A stretch of 64,000 bases of DNA from Bradyrhizobium sp. B124 (GTDB taxonomy: Bacteria > Pseudomonadota > Alphaproteobacteria > Rhizobiales > Xanthobacteraceae). Shown here one piece after another: positions 50,141-60,352 of this stretch (its first letter is position 1; the number at the start of each line of letters is the position of its first letter). The DNA is taken from NCBI RefSeq assembly GCF_038967635.1, contig NZ_CP152413.1, forward strand, positions 3,348,001 to 3,412,000. The letters are read 5' to 3'. A model generated the notes under the pieces. It saw only the letters and a program-made list of their open reading frames with translations. It was not told the DNA's origin and made no database searches. A program made the position numbers and the translations under genes.

Positions 50141-51811
50141 ATGAGACAGCCCCGCCTTACGCTCCTCGCCGCGCTCTGCACACTCGGACTGGCCGCGGCA
50201 GGCCCCTGCCTGGCGCAGACCGCAGCGCCGGTGAACCTGCGGATTCTCGCGATCAACGATTTCCACGGCTATCTGCGGCCGCCACCGGGCGGCATCCGCG
50301 TCACCGATCCCGCTGATGCGACCAAGAAGATCATGGTGCCCGCCGGCGGCGCCGAGCGGGTGGCGACCGTCGTCAAGCAGCTGCGTGAAGGCCACAAGAA
50401 CAATATCTTCGTCGCGGCCGGCGACCTGATCGGCGCGAGCCCGTTCTTGTCGGCGATGTTTCACGACGAGCCGACCATCGAGTCGCTGTCGATGATGGGG
50501 CTTGCGATCTCGTCGGTCGGCAACCACGAATTCGACGAGGGCAAGGATGAGCTCCTGCGGATGCAGAATGGCGGCTGCCACCCGGTCGACAAGTGCCAGG
50601 GGCCGCATCCCTTCCTGGGGGCCAAATTCCGCTATCTCGCCGCCTCCACGATCGACAAGGCCACCGGCAAGCCGGTGTTTCCGTCCTACGAGATCAAGGA
50701 ATTCGACGGCATTCCGGTCGCCTTCATCGGGCTGACGCTGAAGAACACGCCGAACCTGGTGTCGCCGGTCGGCGTCGCCAGCCTCGACTTCCGCGACGAG
50801 GCCGAGACCGTCAATGCGCTGGTCCCCGAGCTGAAGGCGAAGGGCGTCGAGGCGATCGTGGTCTTGATCCACGAAGGCGGCTTTCCGACCGGCGACTATA
50901 ATGAATGCCCCGGCATCTCGGGGCTGATCGTCGACATCGTCAAGAAGTTCGATCGTGCCGTCGACGTCGTGATCTCCGGCCACACCCACCAGGCCTATGT
51001 CTGCGAGATCGACGGACGGCTCGTCACATCAGGCGACAAATACGGCACGCTGGTCACCGCGATCGACGTTCAGCTCGATCCGAACAGCCACGACGCGATC
51101 AGCGCCAAGGCCGACAACACCATCGTGAAGATCGGCGGCACAGCCAAGGACCCGGAGCAGAGCGCGCTTTTGGAATCCTACGACCGGCTGGCCGCGCCGA
51201 TCGCCAACCGCGCGGCGGGCTCGGTGACGGAAACGCTGGCGCGCACGCCGGCCGAGACCGGCGAAAGCCCGCTCGGCGATATCGTCGCCGACGCGCAGTT
51301 GCTTGCCACCAGCTCGGAGCCGAATGGCGGCGCGGTGATCGCCTTCACCAATCCCGGCGGCGTGCGCACCGACATCGTCAAGCGCGAGGACGGCGCCGTC
51401 ACCTATGCCGACATCTTCGCCAGCCAGCCGTTCCGCAACCAGCTGGTGACCATGACGCTGACCGGCAAGCAGCTCAAGGACGTGCTGGAGCAGCAATGGG
51501 CCGACCCGAAACGGCCGCGCGCCCTGCAGGTCTCGAAGGGCTTTGCCTATGCGTGGGATGCGAGCAAGCCCGACGGCGCGCGCATCATCGCCGCGCGGAT
51601 GTCGCTCGACGGCAAGCCGATCGACCCGGCCGCGAGCTACCGCGTCACCGTGAACCATTATCTCGCCGAGGGCGGCGACGGCTTCACGGTGTTCAAGGAA
51701 GGAACGGCGCAGCAGTTCGGCATCTACGACGTCGATGCGCTCTATGCCTATTTCAAGGCCAACAGCCCGGTCGGCCCGGCGGCCGGAAAGCGGATCGAGC
51801 GGATCAATTGA
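50141..51811 (+). CDS. periplasmic 5'-nucleotidase/metallophosphatase (UshA-like)
   Basis: A 556-residue two-domain enzyme. Signal peptide LTLLAALCTLGLAAAGPCLA. The metallophosphatase domain has RILAINDFHGYL, AGDLIGASPFLSAM, VGNHEFDEGKDELL and VVISGHTHQAYVCEIDG; the C-terminal 5'-nucleotidase domain runs from about 340 (GESPLGDIVADAQL, NPGGVRTDIVK, DIFASQPFRNQLVTMTL, RVTVNHYLAEGGDGFTVF). It releases phosphate from periplasmic nucleotides. All metal-binding motifs are present. Confidence 0.94.
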   Translation: MRQPRLTLLAALCTLGLAAAGPCLAQTAAPVNLRILAINDFHGYLRPPPGGIRVTDPADATKKIMVPAGGAERVATVVKQLREGHKNNIFVAAGDLIGASPFLSAMFHDEPTIESLSMMGLAISSVGNHEFDEGKDELLRMQNGGCHPVDKCQGPHPFLGAKFRYLAASTIDKATGKPVFPSYEIKEFDGIPVAFIGLTLKNTPNLVSPVGVASLDFRDEAETVNALVPELKAKGVEAIVVLIHEGGFPTGDYNECPGISGLIVDIVKKFDRAVDVVISGHTHQAYVCEIDGRLVTSGDKYGTLVTAIDVQLDPNSHDAISAKADNTIVKIGGTAKDPEQSALLESYDRLAAPIANRAAGSVTETLARTPAETGESPLGDIVADAQLLATSSEPNGGAVIAFTNPGGVRTDIVKREDGAVTYADIFASQPFRNQLVTMTLTGKQLKDVLEQQWADPKRPRALQVSKGFAYAWDASKPDGARIIAARMSLDGKPIDPAASYRVTVNHYLAEGGDGFTVFKEGTAQQFGIYDVDALYAYFKANSPVGPAAGKRIERIN

Positions 51812-51920
51812 AGTGCGGGCATGGAACATCAGTGGGGCGGAGACAGGCCTTTCCGGCGGGCCGGTAACGGCCTAAATTAGACGCTCCTCGCACGCGCCCC
51901 CCAATGCGCCGGGAATTTGC

Positions 51921-52847
51921 ATGACACTGCTTCTGACGCACACCGCCTGCCTCGATCACCTGACCCCACCCGGACATCCCGAACGCCCCGACCGGCTGCG
52001 CGCGGTTGCCGAGGTGCTCGGCGAAGACCGCTTCAAGGCGCTGGTGCGCGACCTCGCGCCGGAAGGCGACCTCGACAGCGTGCTGCTTTGTCACGGCGAG
52101 CACTATGTCGGCGAGCTGCGCCACATCGCGCCGACCTCCGGCATGATCTATATCGACGGCGACACCTCGATGTCGCCGGGCACCTGGGAAGCCGTGATGC
52201 GCGGCGTCGGCGGCGCGGTGGCGGCGACCGATGCGGTGATGACCGGCGCGCACCAGAACGCCTTCGTCGCGGTGCGCCCGCCCGGGCATCACGCCGAGAA
52301 GTCGACGCCGATGGGCTTCTGCTTCTTCGACAATGTCGCGATCGCCGCGCGCCACGCGCAGCGCAAATACGGCATCAAGCGCGCCGCGATCATCGATTTC
52401 GACGTCCACCACGGCAACGGCACGCAGGATATCTTCTGGGCCGATCCGACCGTGATGTACTGCTCGACGCATCAGATGCCGCTGTTCCCCGGCACCGGCG
52501 CTTCAGGCGAGCGCGGCGAGCATGACACCGTCGTCAACGCGCCACTGGCGCCCGGCGACGGCGGCACCAAATTCCGCTCCGCCTTCGAGAACCTGATCCT
52601 GCCGCAGCTCGAGAAGTTCTCCCCCGAACTCGTCGTCATCTCGGCGGGCTTCGACGCGCATCACCGCGATCCACTGGCCTCGATCAACCTGACCGGCGAG
52701 GATTTCGGCTGGGTCACGCGCAAGCTGATGGACCTCGCCGACAAGGGCGCCGGCGGCCGCGTCGTCTCCGTGCTGGAGGGCGGCTACGACCTCGAGGGCC
52801 TGAAAGAGTCGGTGGCATCTCACGTCACCGCATTGATGGGCGGGTAA
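51921..52847 (+). CDS. histone deacetylase family protein (acetylpolyamine amidohydrolase-like)
   Basis: A 308-residue Zn-dependent deacetylase-fold enzyme. Metal and catalytic segments: [20 protein letters not shown] (two His), [15 protein letters not shown] (Asp/His zinc ligands), [13 protein letters not shown] (third zinc ligand) and [10 protein letters not shown] (the Tyr/Gly loop). Probably deacetylates acetylpolyamines or other small acetamides; bacterial members act rarely on proteins. It begins about 110 bp after the 5'-nucleotidase gene; no operon is evident. Confidence 0.93.
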   Translation: MTLLLTHTACLDHLTPPGHPERPDRLRAVAEVLGEDRFKALVRDLAPEGDLDSVLLCHGEHYVGELRHIAPTSGMIYIDGDTSMSPGTWEAVMRGVGGAVAATDAVMTGAHQNAFVAVRPPGHHAEKSTPMGFCFFDNVAIAARHAQRKYGIKRAAIIDFDVHHGNGTQDIFWADPTVMYCSTHQMPLFPGTGASGERGEHDTVVNAPLAPGDGGTKFRSAFENLILPQLEKFSPELVVISAGFDAHHRDPLASINLTGEDFGWVTRKLMDLADKGAGGRVVSVLEGGYDLEGLKESVASHVTALMGG

Positions 52848-52972
52848 ATCCCCGCCACAATACCCCCGCAAAAATTCGATTGATTCTGCGCCGGGGCAAG
52901 CATGGCCTGCGACAGGTCATGTTTGGACGACAAGATCCGATCACGGTCTGATCGGCGCACCGGGAACACATA

Positions 52973-53224
52973 ATGGCCGAAAACGCTCAAGCCGACGTCA
53001 AGAAGCTCTCCTTTGAACGCGCGATCGAGGAACTCGAATCGATCGTCAAGCGGCTCGAGGACGGCAAGGTCCCGCTTGAGGAATCGGTCGCGATCTATGA
53101 GCGCGGCGAGGCGCTGAAGCGGCGGTGCGAGGAATTGCTGCGCCAGGCCGAAGCCCGCGTCGACAAGATCACCACCGACGCCTCGGGCCAGCCGACCGGC
53201 ACCGAGCCGCTCGACGTGCAGTAG
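52973..53224 (+). CDS. xseB: exodeoxyribonuclease VII small subunit
   Basis: An 83-residue protein with the XseB core SFERAIEELESIVKRLEDGKVPLEESVAIYERGEAL and CEELLRQAEARVDKI. It forms the small-subunit helices that stabilise XseA in the single-strand-specific nuclease. The usual xseB-dxs neighbourhood is present, separated here by about 540 bp; xseA is not nearby. Confidence 0.95.
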   Translation: MAENAQADVKKLSFERAIEELESIVKRLEDGKVPLEESVAIYERGEALKRRCEELLRQAEARVDKITTDASGQPTGTEPLDVQ

Positions 53225-53766
53225 CGCCGCGAGGCGCAACCCTGCGACAGGATGTCCGCGATGGCGGGCAATTGTTGCTGCCTATTTCCGGCAATCCATC
53301 ACGCCGCGGGGTGACCGCGGCGACCGGCTGCGGCCGCGAATCCGGCCGATCCGGACCGGCCGGCTGCCGCTAAAATGGCCAAATTGGAACCCGCCTTTGG
53401 CCCCAAGCATTGAAAAGTCTAGGTTTTTCAAAACAGCGCATAGGAACCCTGCGCCGCCTATCGGGTTGGCTTTGGTTACGGCTTTGGTGTAATGCTTCCA
53501 GTTCTATGGGCATTTGAGGGTGGCGGGCGGCCCGAATTATTCGGGCGGCATGCATCTCAAATGGTTCGACAAAACTGAACCGGGACGGGTGAAGAGCGAC
53601 CAAGGTGATGCATATCACGTGGTCCAATCCGGAGTGAATCTAGGCTTACAACCAGGCAGGGCCTGCCGGGACGGCACCCAGTGTCTGGAATTCGCTGCGC
53701 GGTGAGCGCGCCAACCCATCTCGCGTCGGGCCGTTCGTTCCGACAGGCAAAAATTGGAAATTCGCT
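53225..53766. other. long xseB-dxs intergenic region
   Basis: 542 bp with no convincing gene; a plus-strand frame at 53514-53705 has no recognised domain or ribosome site. It contains GC-rich palindromic stretches (near 53340-53370) and presumably the dxs promoter. I see no riboswitch consensus. Confidence 0.4.
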
Positions 53767-55695
53767 GTGACCACATTTAGTAAAACGCCGCTTCTTGACA
53801 CTATTCACACGCCGGATGACCTGCGCAAGCTGAAGGTCGAGCAGGTGCGGCAGGTTGCCGACGAGCTCCGCCAGGAAACCATCGACGCCGTGTCGGTGAC
53901 CGGCGGCCATTTCGGCGCCGGCCTCGGCGTGGTCGAACTGACCACCGCCATCCACTACATCTTCGACACCCCGCGCGACCGCCTGATCTGGGACGTCGGC
54001 CACCAGGCCTATCCGCACAAGATCCTGACCGGTCGCCGCGACCGCATCCGCACCCTGCGCACCGGCGGTGGCCTCTCCGGCTTCACCAAGCGCACCGAGA
54101 GCGACTACGATCCGTTCGGCGCCGCGCACTCCTCGACCTCGATTTCGGCCGGCCTCGGCATGGCCGTGGCGCGCGACCTCTCCGGCGGCAAGAACAACGT
54201 TATCGCCGTGATCGGTGACGGCGCGATGTCGGCGGGCATGGCCTATGAGGCCATGAACAACGCCGGCGCGATGAACTCGCGCCTGATCGTGATCCTCAAC
54301 GACAACGACATGTCGATCGCCCCGCCGGTCGGCGCGATGAGCGCCTATCTGTCGCGCCTCTACTCCGGCAAGACCTACCGTTCGCTGCGCGAGGCGGCCA
54401 AGCAGATCAACAAGCGCCTGCCAAAGATCCTCGCCAACCGCGCCAACCGCGTCGAGGAATATTCCCGCGGCTTCATGATGGACGGCGGCACGCTGTTCGA
54501 GGAGCTCGGCTTCTATTATGTCGGCCCGATCGACGGCCACAATCTCGACCATCTGCTGCCGGTGCTGAAGAACGTCCGCGACATGGAGACCGGCCCGATC
54601 CTGGTTCACGTCGTGACCCAGAAGGGCAAGGGTTATGGCCCGGCCGAGGCTTCCGCCGACAAGTACCACGCCGTGGTCAAGTTCGACGTCGCGACCGGCA
54701 CCCAGGCCAAGGCCAAGCCGAATGCGCCGGCCTACCAGAACGTGTTCGGCCAGAGCCTCGTCAAGGAAGCGCAGAAGGATGACAAGATCGTCGCCATCAC
54801 CGCGGCGATGCCGTCGGGCACCGGCGTCGACATCTTCAACAAGGCGTTCCCGGACCGCACCTTCGACGTCGGCATCGCCGAGCAGCACGCGGTGACGTTC
54901 GCCGCCGGCCTCGCAACCGAAGGCTACAAGCCGTTCTGCGCGATCTATTCGACCTTCCTGCAGCGCGGCTATGACCAGGTGGTCCATGACGTCGCGATCC
55001 AGAGCCTTCCGGTCCGCTTCGCGATCGACCGCGCCGGCCTGGTCGGCGCCGACGGCGCGACGCACGCCGGTTCGTTCGACAACGCCTATCTCGGCTGCCT
55101 GCCGAACTTCGTGATCATGGCGGCCTCCGACGAGGCGGAAATGGTTCACATGGTGGCGACGCAGGTTGTGATCAACGATCGTCCGAGCGCACTGCGCTAT
55201 CCGCGCGGCGAGGGCCGCGGCGTCGAGATGCCGGAAGTCGGCATTCCCCTGGAGATCGGCAAGGGCCGCATCGTCCGCGAGGGCAAGCAGGTCGCGCTGC
55301 TGTCGTTCGGCACCCGCCTCGCCGAGTGCGAGAAGGCCGCCGACGAGCTCGCTGCTCACGGCCTGTCCGCCACGATCGCCGACGCGCGCTTCATGAAGCC
55401 GCTCGACGAGGAGATGATCATGAAGCTCGCCCGCGACCACGAGATCCTGATCACCATCGAGGAAGGCTCGATCGGCGGCTTCGGCTCGCATGTCATGCAG
55501 TTCCTCTCCGACAACGCCATGCTGGACAGCGGCATGCTCAAGTTCCGCTCGATGATCCTGCCCGACGTGTTCCTCGACCACGACTCGCCGGCGGCGATGT
55601 ATGCCCGCGCGGGTCTCGACGCCAAGAGCATCGTTGCCAAGGTCTTCGAAACCCTCGGCAAGGACTACAAGACCGAGACCGTCAAGCTCGCCTAG
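53767..55695 (+). CDS. dxs: 1-deoxy-D-xylulose-5-phosphate synthase
   Basis: A 642-residue thiamine-diphosphate enzyme condensing pyruvate and glyceraldehyde 3-phosphate, the first step of the MEP isoprenoid pathway. Motifs: [37 protein letters not shown], the ThDP-binding [18 protein letters not shown] with [26 protein letters not shown] (the catalytic Glu) and [16 protein letters not shown]. It starts at GTG 53767 with GGAAA about eight bases upstream; length is typical. Its TAG stop begins a dispersed repeat. Confidence 0.98.
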   Translation: MTTFSKTPLLDTIHTPDDLRKLKVEQVRQVADELRQETIDAVSVTGGHFGAGLGVVELTTAIHYIFDTPRDRLIWDVGHQAYPHKILTGRRDRIRTLRTGGGLSGFTKRTESDYDPFGAAHSSTSISAGLGMAVARDLSGGKNNVIAVIGDGAMSAGMAYEAMNNAGAMNSRLIVILNDNDMSIAPPVGAMSAYLSRLYSGKTYRSLREAAKQINKRLPKILANRANRVEEYSRGFMMDGGTLFEELGFYYVGPIDGHNLDHLLPVLKNVRDMETGPILVHVVTQKGKGYGPAEASADKYHAVVKFDVATGTQAKAKPNAPAYQNVFGQSLVKEAQKDDKIVAITAAMPSGTGVDIFNKAFPDRTFDVGIAEQHAVTFAAGLATEGYKPFCAIYSTFLQRGYDQVVHDVAIQSLPVRFAIDRAGLVGADGATHAGSFDNAYLGCLPNFVIMAASDEAEMVHMVATQVVINDRPSALRYPRGEGRGVEMPEVGIPLEIGKGRIVREGKQVALLSFGTRLAECEKAADELAAHGLSATIADARFMKPLDEEMIMKLARDHEILITIEEGSIGGFGSHVMQFLSDNAMLDSGMLKFRSMILPDVFLDHDSPAAMYARAGLDAKSIVAKVFETLGKDYKTETVKLA

Positions 55696-55796
55696 AGCCT
55701 TTCCGTTCCGATTGAATCGGAACGGAGCTCTGGATTTTTGTTTTGACGCGCTTTCTTCACGCGAAGTCGATACCCACTTCGCTTGAAAACGCTCTC
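55693..55796 (+). repeat. TAGAGC-type dispersed repeat, copy C
   Basis: Starts at the dxs stop (TAGAGC), includes an inverted CCGTTCCGATT/AATCGGAACGG pair, TTGACGCGCTTTCTTCACGC and GCTTGAAAACGCTCT. Same family as 10065-10152 and 44634-44736. Confidence 0.8.
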
Positions 55797-55831
55797 ATTG
55801 CTCGGGCGGTGCCCCTGGTGCCGGCAAGTCC

Positions 55832-56395
55832 ATGAAAATCTATCTGGCAGGTCCTGACGTGTTCCTGCCGGATGCCGTGGAAATCGGCCGCCGCAAGGCG
55901 GAGGTGTGCGCCTATCACGGGCTGACTGGACTCTATCCGCTCGACAACAGCATCAATCCCACAGCCGCCGGCGCTTCACTCACCATCTTCAAAAGCAACG
56001 AGGCGATGATGGAGTCGGCCGACGCCGTCATCGCCAATTTGACGCCGTTCCGCGGCCCCAGTGCCGACGCAGGCACCGTCTACGAACTCGGCTACATGGC
56101 GGGACGCGGCAAGCTGTGCCTCGCTTATTCGAACGATCCCACGTCCTACGCCAATCGCGTGGCGCGGCTGCAGCAGGTCGTGCCGGCATCCGACGGACGC
56201 CTGATCGACGCGGAGGGACTGACGGTGGAAGAGTTTGGCTTGCCGGACAATCTGATGATGATGCATGCGCTCGAGCTGCACGGCAGTCCGCTGGTGACGC
56301 CGAGGGAGCCTGCGGCCGACCTCTGGCACGACCTCACCTCCTTCGAGACCTGCGTGCGGCTCGCCGCCGCGCAGCGCCGGCAGGCCGCCAAGTGA
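55832..56395 (+). CDS. nucleoside 2-deoxyribosyltransferase family protein
   Basis: A 187-residue protein with the family pattern KIYLAGPDVFLPDAVEIG, YPLDNSINPTA, ADAVIANLTPFRGPSADAGT (substrate-binding Asp/Gly loop) and ELGYMAGRGKLCLAYSNDP. It would transfer or hydrolyse deoxyribosyl groups of nucleosides in salvage or sanitation. The catalytic Glu should be that in TVYELGYM. It overlaps tlyA by 4 bp (GTGA). Confidence 0.88.
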   Translation: MKIYLAGPDVFLPDAVEIGRRKAEVCAYHGLTGLYPLDNSINPTAAGASLTIFKSNEAMMESADAVIANLTPFRGPSADAGTVYELGYMAGRGKLCLAYSNDPTSYANRVARLQQVVPASDGRLIDAEGLTVEEFGLPDNLMMMHALELHGSPLVTPREPAADLWHDLTSFETCVRLAAAQRRQAAK

Positions 56396-57165
56396 CCAAG
56401 CAAGTGACCAAGCCGGGCGACAACGACAACGACGCATCCGCCGGCAAGCGCATCGACGTGCTGCTGGTCGAGCGCGGCCTGTTCGAAAGCCGGGCCCGGG
56501 CCCGCGCCGCAATCGACGCCGGCCTCGTCACCGCCGACGGCAAACAGATTGCAAAAGCCTCCGAGATCGTGGCGCCCGGCGCCGCACTCACGGCCGAACC
56601 GGCGCATCCCTATGTCTCGCGCGGCGGCGTCAAGCTCGCCGGCGCGCTCGAGCACTATCCAATCGACGTCGAGGGCCATGTCTGCCTCGATGTCGGGGCC
56701 TCGACCGGCGGCTTCACCGAAGTGCTGCTTGCCAATGGTGCGAGCCTCGTCTTCGCCATCGATGTCGGCCATGGCCAGCTGCATCCCTCGCTGCAGGGGC
56801 ATCCGAAGATCGTCTCGATGGAGGAGACCGACATCAGGAATTTCGAGGGCAAACGGCTGCCGGCGCGGCCCGACGTCGTCGTGATAGACGTCAGCTTCAT
56901 CTCGCTGAAGCTGGTGCTGCCGGTGGCGCTGTCGCTGGCGGCGGCGCCGATGCATCTGTTGGCGCTGATCAAGCCGCAATTCGAGGCGGCGCGCAAACAC
57001 GCCAAGCGCGGCGTCATCCGCAACGCGATGGTGCACCAGGAGATCTGCGACGATATCGCCGCCTTTGCCGCCTCGCTCGGCTGCACCGACATTCAGGTGT
57101 TCCCATCATCGATCACGGGCGGCGACGGCAACATCGAATTCTTCCTCGGCGCGCGCCGTGGCTGA
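56392..57165 (+). CDS. tlyA: TlyA family rRNA (cytidine-2'-O)-methyltransferase
   Basis: A 257-residue protein: an S4-like RNA-binding domain (about 15-80; [38 protein letters not shown]) and an FtsJ-type methyltransferase domain ([20 protein letters not shown] for [41 protein letters not shown]). TlyA methylates 16S and 23S rRNA and affects capreomycin sensitivity. Historical annotation as haemolysin is misleading. Start GTG 56392 overlaps the previous stop; GTG 56404 is an alternative. Its end overlaps the next gene by 8 bp. Confidence 0.92.
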   Translation: MTKQVTKPGDNDNDASAGKRIDVLLVERGLFESRARARAAIDAGLVTADGKQIAKASEIVAPGAALTAEPAHPYVSRGGVKLAGALEHYPIDVEGHVCLDVGASTGGFTEVLLANGASLVFAIDVGHGQLHPSLQGHPKIVSMEETDIRNFEGKRLPARPDVVVIDVSFISLKLVLPVALSLAAAPMHLLALIKPQFEAARKHAKRGVIRNAMVHQEICDDIAAFAASLGCTDIQVFPSSITGGDGNIEFFLGARRG

Positions 57166-58399
57166 GCTTCTCACCATCGACCATGTCGGCCATCGCGGCG
57201 ACGGCGTCGCGATCGACGGCGCGCAATCGATCTTCGTGCCCTACACGCTGGCCGGCGAAACGGTCGAGGTCGACGACGTTCCGGGCCATCATCCCGACCG
57301 GCGGCGGCTGGTGCGGGTGACGCAGGAAAGCCCCGAGCGGATCACGCCGTTCTGCCCGCATTTCGGCGTCTGCGGCGGCTGCGCGATCCAGCACTGGAAT
57401 GACGCGCCCTACCGCGCCTGGAAACGCAACATCGTGGTCGAGACGCTGGCGCAGGCAAAAGTCGCGGCCGAAGTCGCGCCGCTGCTCGACGCCCATGGCG
57501 CGGGCCGCCGCCGCATCACGTTGCACGGACGCATGGGCACCCATGAGGTGCTCAAGGTCGGCTTCGCTGCGGCCGGTTCGCACGACATCATCCCGGTCGA
57601 CCGCTGTCCGATCCTCGATCCGGCGCTCGACGGCGCGCTCGAGGCGGCCTGGGCCACAGCCGAACCGCTGATCTCGATCGGCAAGCCGCTCGATATCCAG
57701 GTGACCGCGACCCTCAATGGTCTCGACATCGATGTGCGCGGCTCCGGTGCGCTGCCGACCAGCCTGATCACCACTTTGTCGCGGGTCGCCGAGAAACACC
57801 GGCTGACACGCCTGACACGGCATGGCGAGCTGGTGCTGCAGCGCGGCTCGCCCGAGATTGCGATCGGAAAGGTGAAGGTCGTGCTGCCGCCGGGCTCGTT
57901 CCTGCAGGCGACCGCCAAGGGTGAGGAGACGCTTGCGGCGCTGGTTCGCGAGCATTGCGGACGCGCCAAGCACATCGCCGATCTGTTTTGCGGCGTCGGC
58001 CCGTTTGCGCTCCGCCTCGCCGAGAAGGCGCGGGTCACGGCGTTCGACAGCGACGCCGGCGCGATCGCGGCGCTGCAGAAGGCTGCGCAATCGACACCGG
58101 GGCTGAAGCCGCTCAGGGCCGAGGCGCGCGACCTGTTCCGACGCCCGCTGATGCCGCAGGAATTGCGCGACTACGACGCCGTCGTGTTCGATCCGCCCCG
58201 GCAAGGCGCGCAGGCGCTGGTCACCCAGCTTGCGGCGAGCAAGGTGCCGGTGGTCGTCGCGGTGTCCTGCAACGCCGCGACGTTTGCGCGCGACGCAAAG
58301 ATCCTGATCGATGGCGGCTACAAGATCGCCGGCGTCACCCCGGTCGATCAGTTCCGCCACACCCCGCATGTCGAGCTGGTGGCGCGGTTTGCGCGCTGA
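57158..58399 (+). CDS. RumA/TrmA family RNA uracil-C5 methyltransferase
   Basis: A 413-residue enzyme. A TRAM-like N-terminal domain ([20 protein letters not shown]) precedes a Fe-S cysteine set ([16 protein letters not shown] and DRCPILD). The methyltransferase core has [30 protein letters not shown] (SAM site), [11 protein letters not shown] and the catalytic Cys in [13 protein letters not shown]. It methylates a uridine in rRNA (as RlmD/RlmC) or tRNA; the exact site is not predictable. Start GTG 57158 overlaps tlyA by 8 bp, indicating coupling of these RNA methylases. Confidence 0.92.
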   Translation: MAELLTIDHVGHRGDGVAIDGAQSIFVPYTLAGETVEVDDVPGHHPDRRRLVRVTQESPERITPFCPHFGVCGGCAIQHWNDAPYRAWKRNIVVETLAQAKVAAEVAPLLDAHGAGRRRITLHGRMGTHEVLKVGFAAAGSHDIIPVDRCPILDPALDGALEAAWATAEPLISIGKPLDIQVTATLNGLDIDVRGSGALPTSLITTLSRVAEKHRLTRLTRHGELVLQRGSPEIAIGKVKVVLPPGSFLQATAKGEETLAALVREHCGRAKHIADLFCGVGPFALRLAEKARVTAFDSDAGAIAALQKAAQSTPGLKPLRAEARDLFRRPLMPQELRDYDAVVFDPPRQGAQALVTQLAASKVPVVVAVSCNAATFARDAKILIDGGYKIAGVTPVDQFRHTPHVELVARFAR

Positions 58400-58453
58400 G
58401 ACATTGCTGCGACTATCGCAGCCCCGCGGCGGTCTCGCTATAATCCGCGTCGC

Positions 58454-59299
58454 ATGTCCCACGATCCGGTGCTCGCGCGCATCATTCCCGTCCTTGCTGG
58501 CGTACCGGGCGTCGCCGCCATCGTGCTCGGCGGCTCGCGGGCGCGCGGCACGGCGCATGAGGCCTCCGACACCGATCTCGGCCTCTACTACCGGGACAGC
58601 GCCGCGCTGGACGTCGATCGGCTGCGCGCGGCGGTCACGGGCCTGGTCGATGATCCCACCGCTGCCCATGTGACGGCGGTCGGCGAATGGGGACCCTGGA
58701 TCGTCGGCGGCGCCTGGCTTGCGATCGGCGGTCGCAAGGTCGACCTGCTCTACCGCAGCATCGACCAGGTCACGATGGTGATCGATGCCTGCCGGAACGG
58801 CGAGATCAGCATGCACTACCAGCCGGGCCATCCGCACGGCTTCTGCTCGGCGATCTGGATGGGCGAGGTGGCGCTGTGCCGTGCCCTGCATGATCCCGAT
58901 GGCCTCATCGCGGCGCTGAAGGCGAAGACTGCGCCTTACCCGCCGGCCCTGCGCGAGGCGCTGGTCCGGCGCTTTCAATGGGAAGTCCTGTTCGCGATCG
59001 AGAATGCCGAGCTTACCGTGCCGCGCGGCGACGGCACGCATATCGCCGGCTGCGCCTATCGCGCGCTGGCGTGTATCGCGCAGGCGCTGTTTGCACTGAA
59101 CGGGCAGTATCTGATCAACGAAAAGGGCGCGTTGGCGCAGGCGGCGAATTTTCCGGTGACGGTGCGTGGCCTCGCCGGGCGCGTTGCCGAGGTGTGGCGG
59201 CAGATCGGCGCCGCCGAGCACGCCGTCGCGATGCAGACGCTCCGCGAACTCGAGAGCGACGTTCAAGATATTTGCTCGGGGGTTAGCGAACAACCGTAG
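58454..59299 (+). CDS. nucleotidyltransferase-domain protein
   Basis: A 281-residue protein with a Pol-beta-type nucleotidyltransferase motif IVLGGSRARGTAHEASDTDLGLYY (Gly-Ser and two Asp metal ligands; about residues 24-47) and further VGEWGPWIVGGAWLAIGGRKVDLLYR where the third Asp lies. A C-terminal helical domain follows (about 150-275). Related to kanamycin-nucleotidyltransferase-like and DUF4037 proteins; the substrate is unknown. Its TAG stop is the first codon of a 28-bp inverted repeat. Confidence 0.85.
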   Translation: MSHDPVLARIIPVLAGVPGVAAIVLGGSRARGTAHEASDTDLGLYYRDSAALDVDRLRAAVTGLVDDPTAAHVTAVGEWGPWIVGGAWLAIGGRKVDLLYRSIDQVTMVIDACRNGEISMHYQPGHPHGFCSAIWMGEVALCRALHDPDGLIAALKAKTAPYPPALREALVRRFQWEVLFAIENAELTVPRGDGTHIAGCAYRALACIAQALFALNGQYLINEKGALAQAANFPVTVRGLAGRVAEVWRQIGAAEHAVAMQTLRELESDVQDICSGVSEQP

Positions 59300-59373
59300 G
59301 ATGGGTAGAGCGCAGCGAAACCCATCGCGGCGAAACGAAATTGACGGGTTTCGCTGCGCTCTACCCATCCTAC
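59296..59373. repeat. perfect 28-bp inverted repeat
   Basis: The left arm starts GTAGGATGGGTAGAGCGCAG at 59296-59323; its exact reverse complement lies at 59346-59373 with a 22-nt loop. It is immediately at the stop of the nucleotidyltransferase gene and could act as a bidirectional terminator-like structure, though it lacks a clean U run. Confidence 0.85.
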
Positions 59374-59400
59374 AAACTGAAGAACGACGTCGGAAGATTT

Positions 59401-59480
59401 GTAGGGCGGGTTAGCGCAGCGTAACCCGCCATGTCTTGCGCAAGAAGCGGTGGATTACGCCTTCGGCTAATCCACCCTAC
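59401..59480. repeat. second composite palindromic repeat
   Basis: GTAGGGCGGGTTAGCGCAGC and GGATTACGCCTTCGGCTAAT. Two nested hairpins, GCGGGTTA/TAACCCGC and GGTGGATTA/TAATCCACC, lie between the nucleotidyltransferase and the convergent DUF1194 gene. Confidence 0.75.
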
Positions 59481-59503
59481 GAATCTACAAGGCTACGCAA
59501 TCG

Positions 59504-60352
59504 CTACCGCCCCCAGCGATCCTGCCAGATCTTCTCGCCGATCGTGCAACTGACCCGCGGCTCCTTCTCGGCGGTCCGCACGATCGGGCGCTCGGGGGTG
59601 CGGCCGGCGACCTCGAGCAGCAGCTTGGTGCGGATCGCTTCCTTGAACTTCTCGCGATCCTTGATCGACACCACGAAGGAGCCGGGCCCGCCGATCACGC
59701 AGTCCTCGTAGTAGTAGTCGAGATTTTCGATATCCATCGTCGAGTAGGACGGCTCCTTCACCATGATCGGCAGGCCGTTGATGACGATGCCCTTGTCGAG
59801 CGCTGCATCGCGCGCGGGCGTGATCGGCGTGCCGTTGTTGTTGGGGCCGTCGCCGGAAATATCGATCACGCGGCGCAGGCCGCGATGCGGATTCTCGTCG
59901 AACATCGGGATCGCGAAATAGATCGCGCCCGAGATCGAGGTGCGCGAGGCGCGGCGCACCGGCGTCTTCATGATCTCGGCGGAGACTGCATCGGCGGATT
60001 CGGGGCCGTCGATCACCCGCCAGGGAATGATGACCTTCTGGTCGTTGGAGGCGGCCCATTCGAAATAGGTGATCGAGATCTTGCCGTTCGGGCCGGCCTT
60101 CAGCGCTTGCAGGAACTCCTTGGAAACGATCGCTTGCGCATAGCCCTCGCGCTGGATCGCGAGCTCGTCCATGTCCATCGAGTAGGAGACGTCGACCGCG
60201 ATGATCAACTCGATGTCGACGCTCGGCGTGGATTCCTTTTCGGCCAGCCGGCCTGTCTGTGTTCCCGGGCCGGGCGCGGCAACACCGGCCACATCGCCGC
60301 TGGCCAACATGCCCGCGACAAGCACCGCTCCGATCGAGACATACCAGCGCAT
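59504..60352 (-). CDS. DUF1194 von Willebrand factor A-type protein
   Basis: A 282-residue protein with an N-terminal hydrophobic signal/anchor (WYVSIGAVLVAGMLASG) and a vWA-like fold: the metal-ion-dependent adhesion motif DVSYSMD (the DxSxS form), then RVIDISGDGPNNNGTPITPA and a conserved SISGAIYFAI. DUF1194 proteins are common exported proteins of alphaproteobacteria; ligand and role are unknown. ATG 60352 has GGGAGG six bases upstream, which decides the start against ATGs further upstream (60379). Confidence 0.88.
   Translation of the reverse strand: MRWYVSIGAVLVAGMLASGDVAGVAAPGPGTQTGRLAEKESTPSVDIELIIAVDVSYSMDMDELAIQREGYAQAIVSKEFLQALKAGPNGKISITYFEWAASNDQKVIIPWRVIDGPESADAVSAEIMKTPVRRASRTSISGAIYFAIPMFDENPHRGLRRVIDISGDGPNNNGTPITPARDAALDKGIVINGLPIMVKEPSYSTMDIENLDYYYEDCVIGGPGSFVVSIKDREKFKEAIRTKLLLEVAGRTPERPIVRTAEKEPRVSCTIGEKIWQDRWGR

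Noticed and set aside
53225..53766. Possible riboswitch before dxs (thiamine-dependent enzyme)
   Set aside because: I could not find TPP riboswitch consensus blocks, and dxs is not usually so regulated.
56392..57165. Haemolysin function for TlyA
   Set aside because: The S4-FtsJ domain layout identifies an rRNA 2'-O-methyltransferase; the haemolysin name is historical.
57113..59368. 751-codon minus-strand frame
   Set aside because: Crosses two real plus-strand genes with good motifs; Arg-rich shadow.
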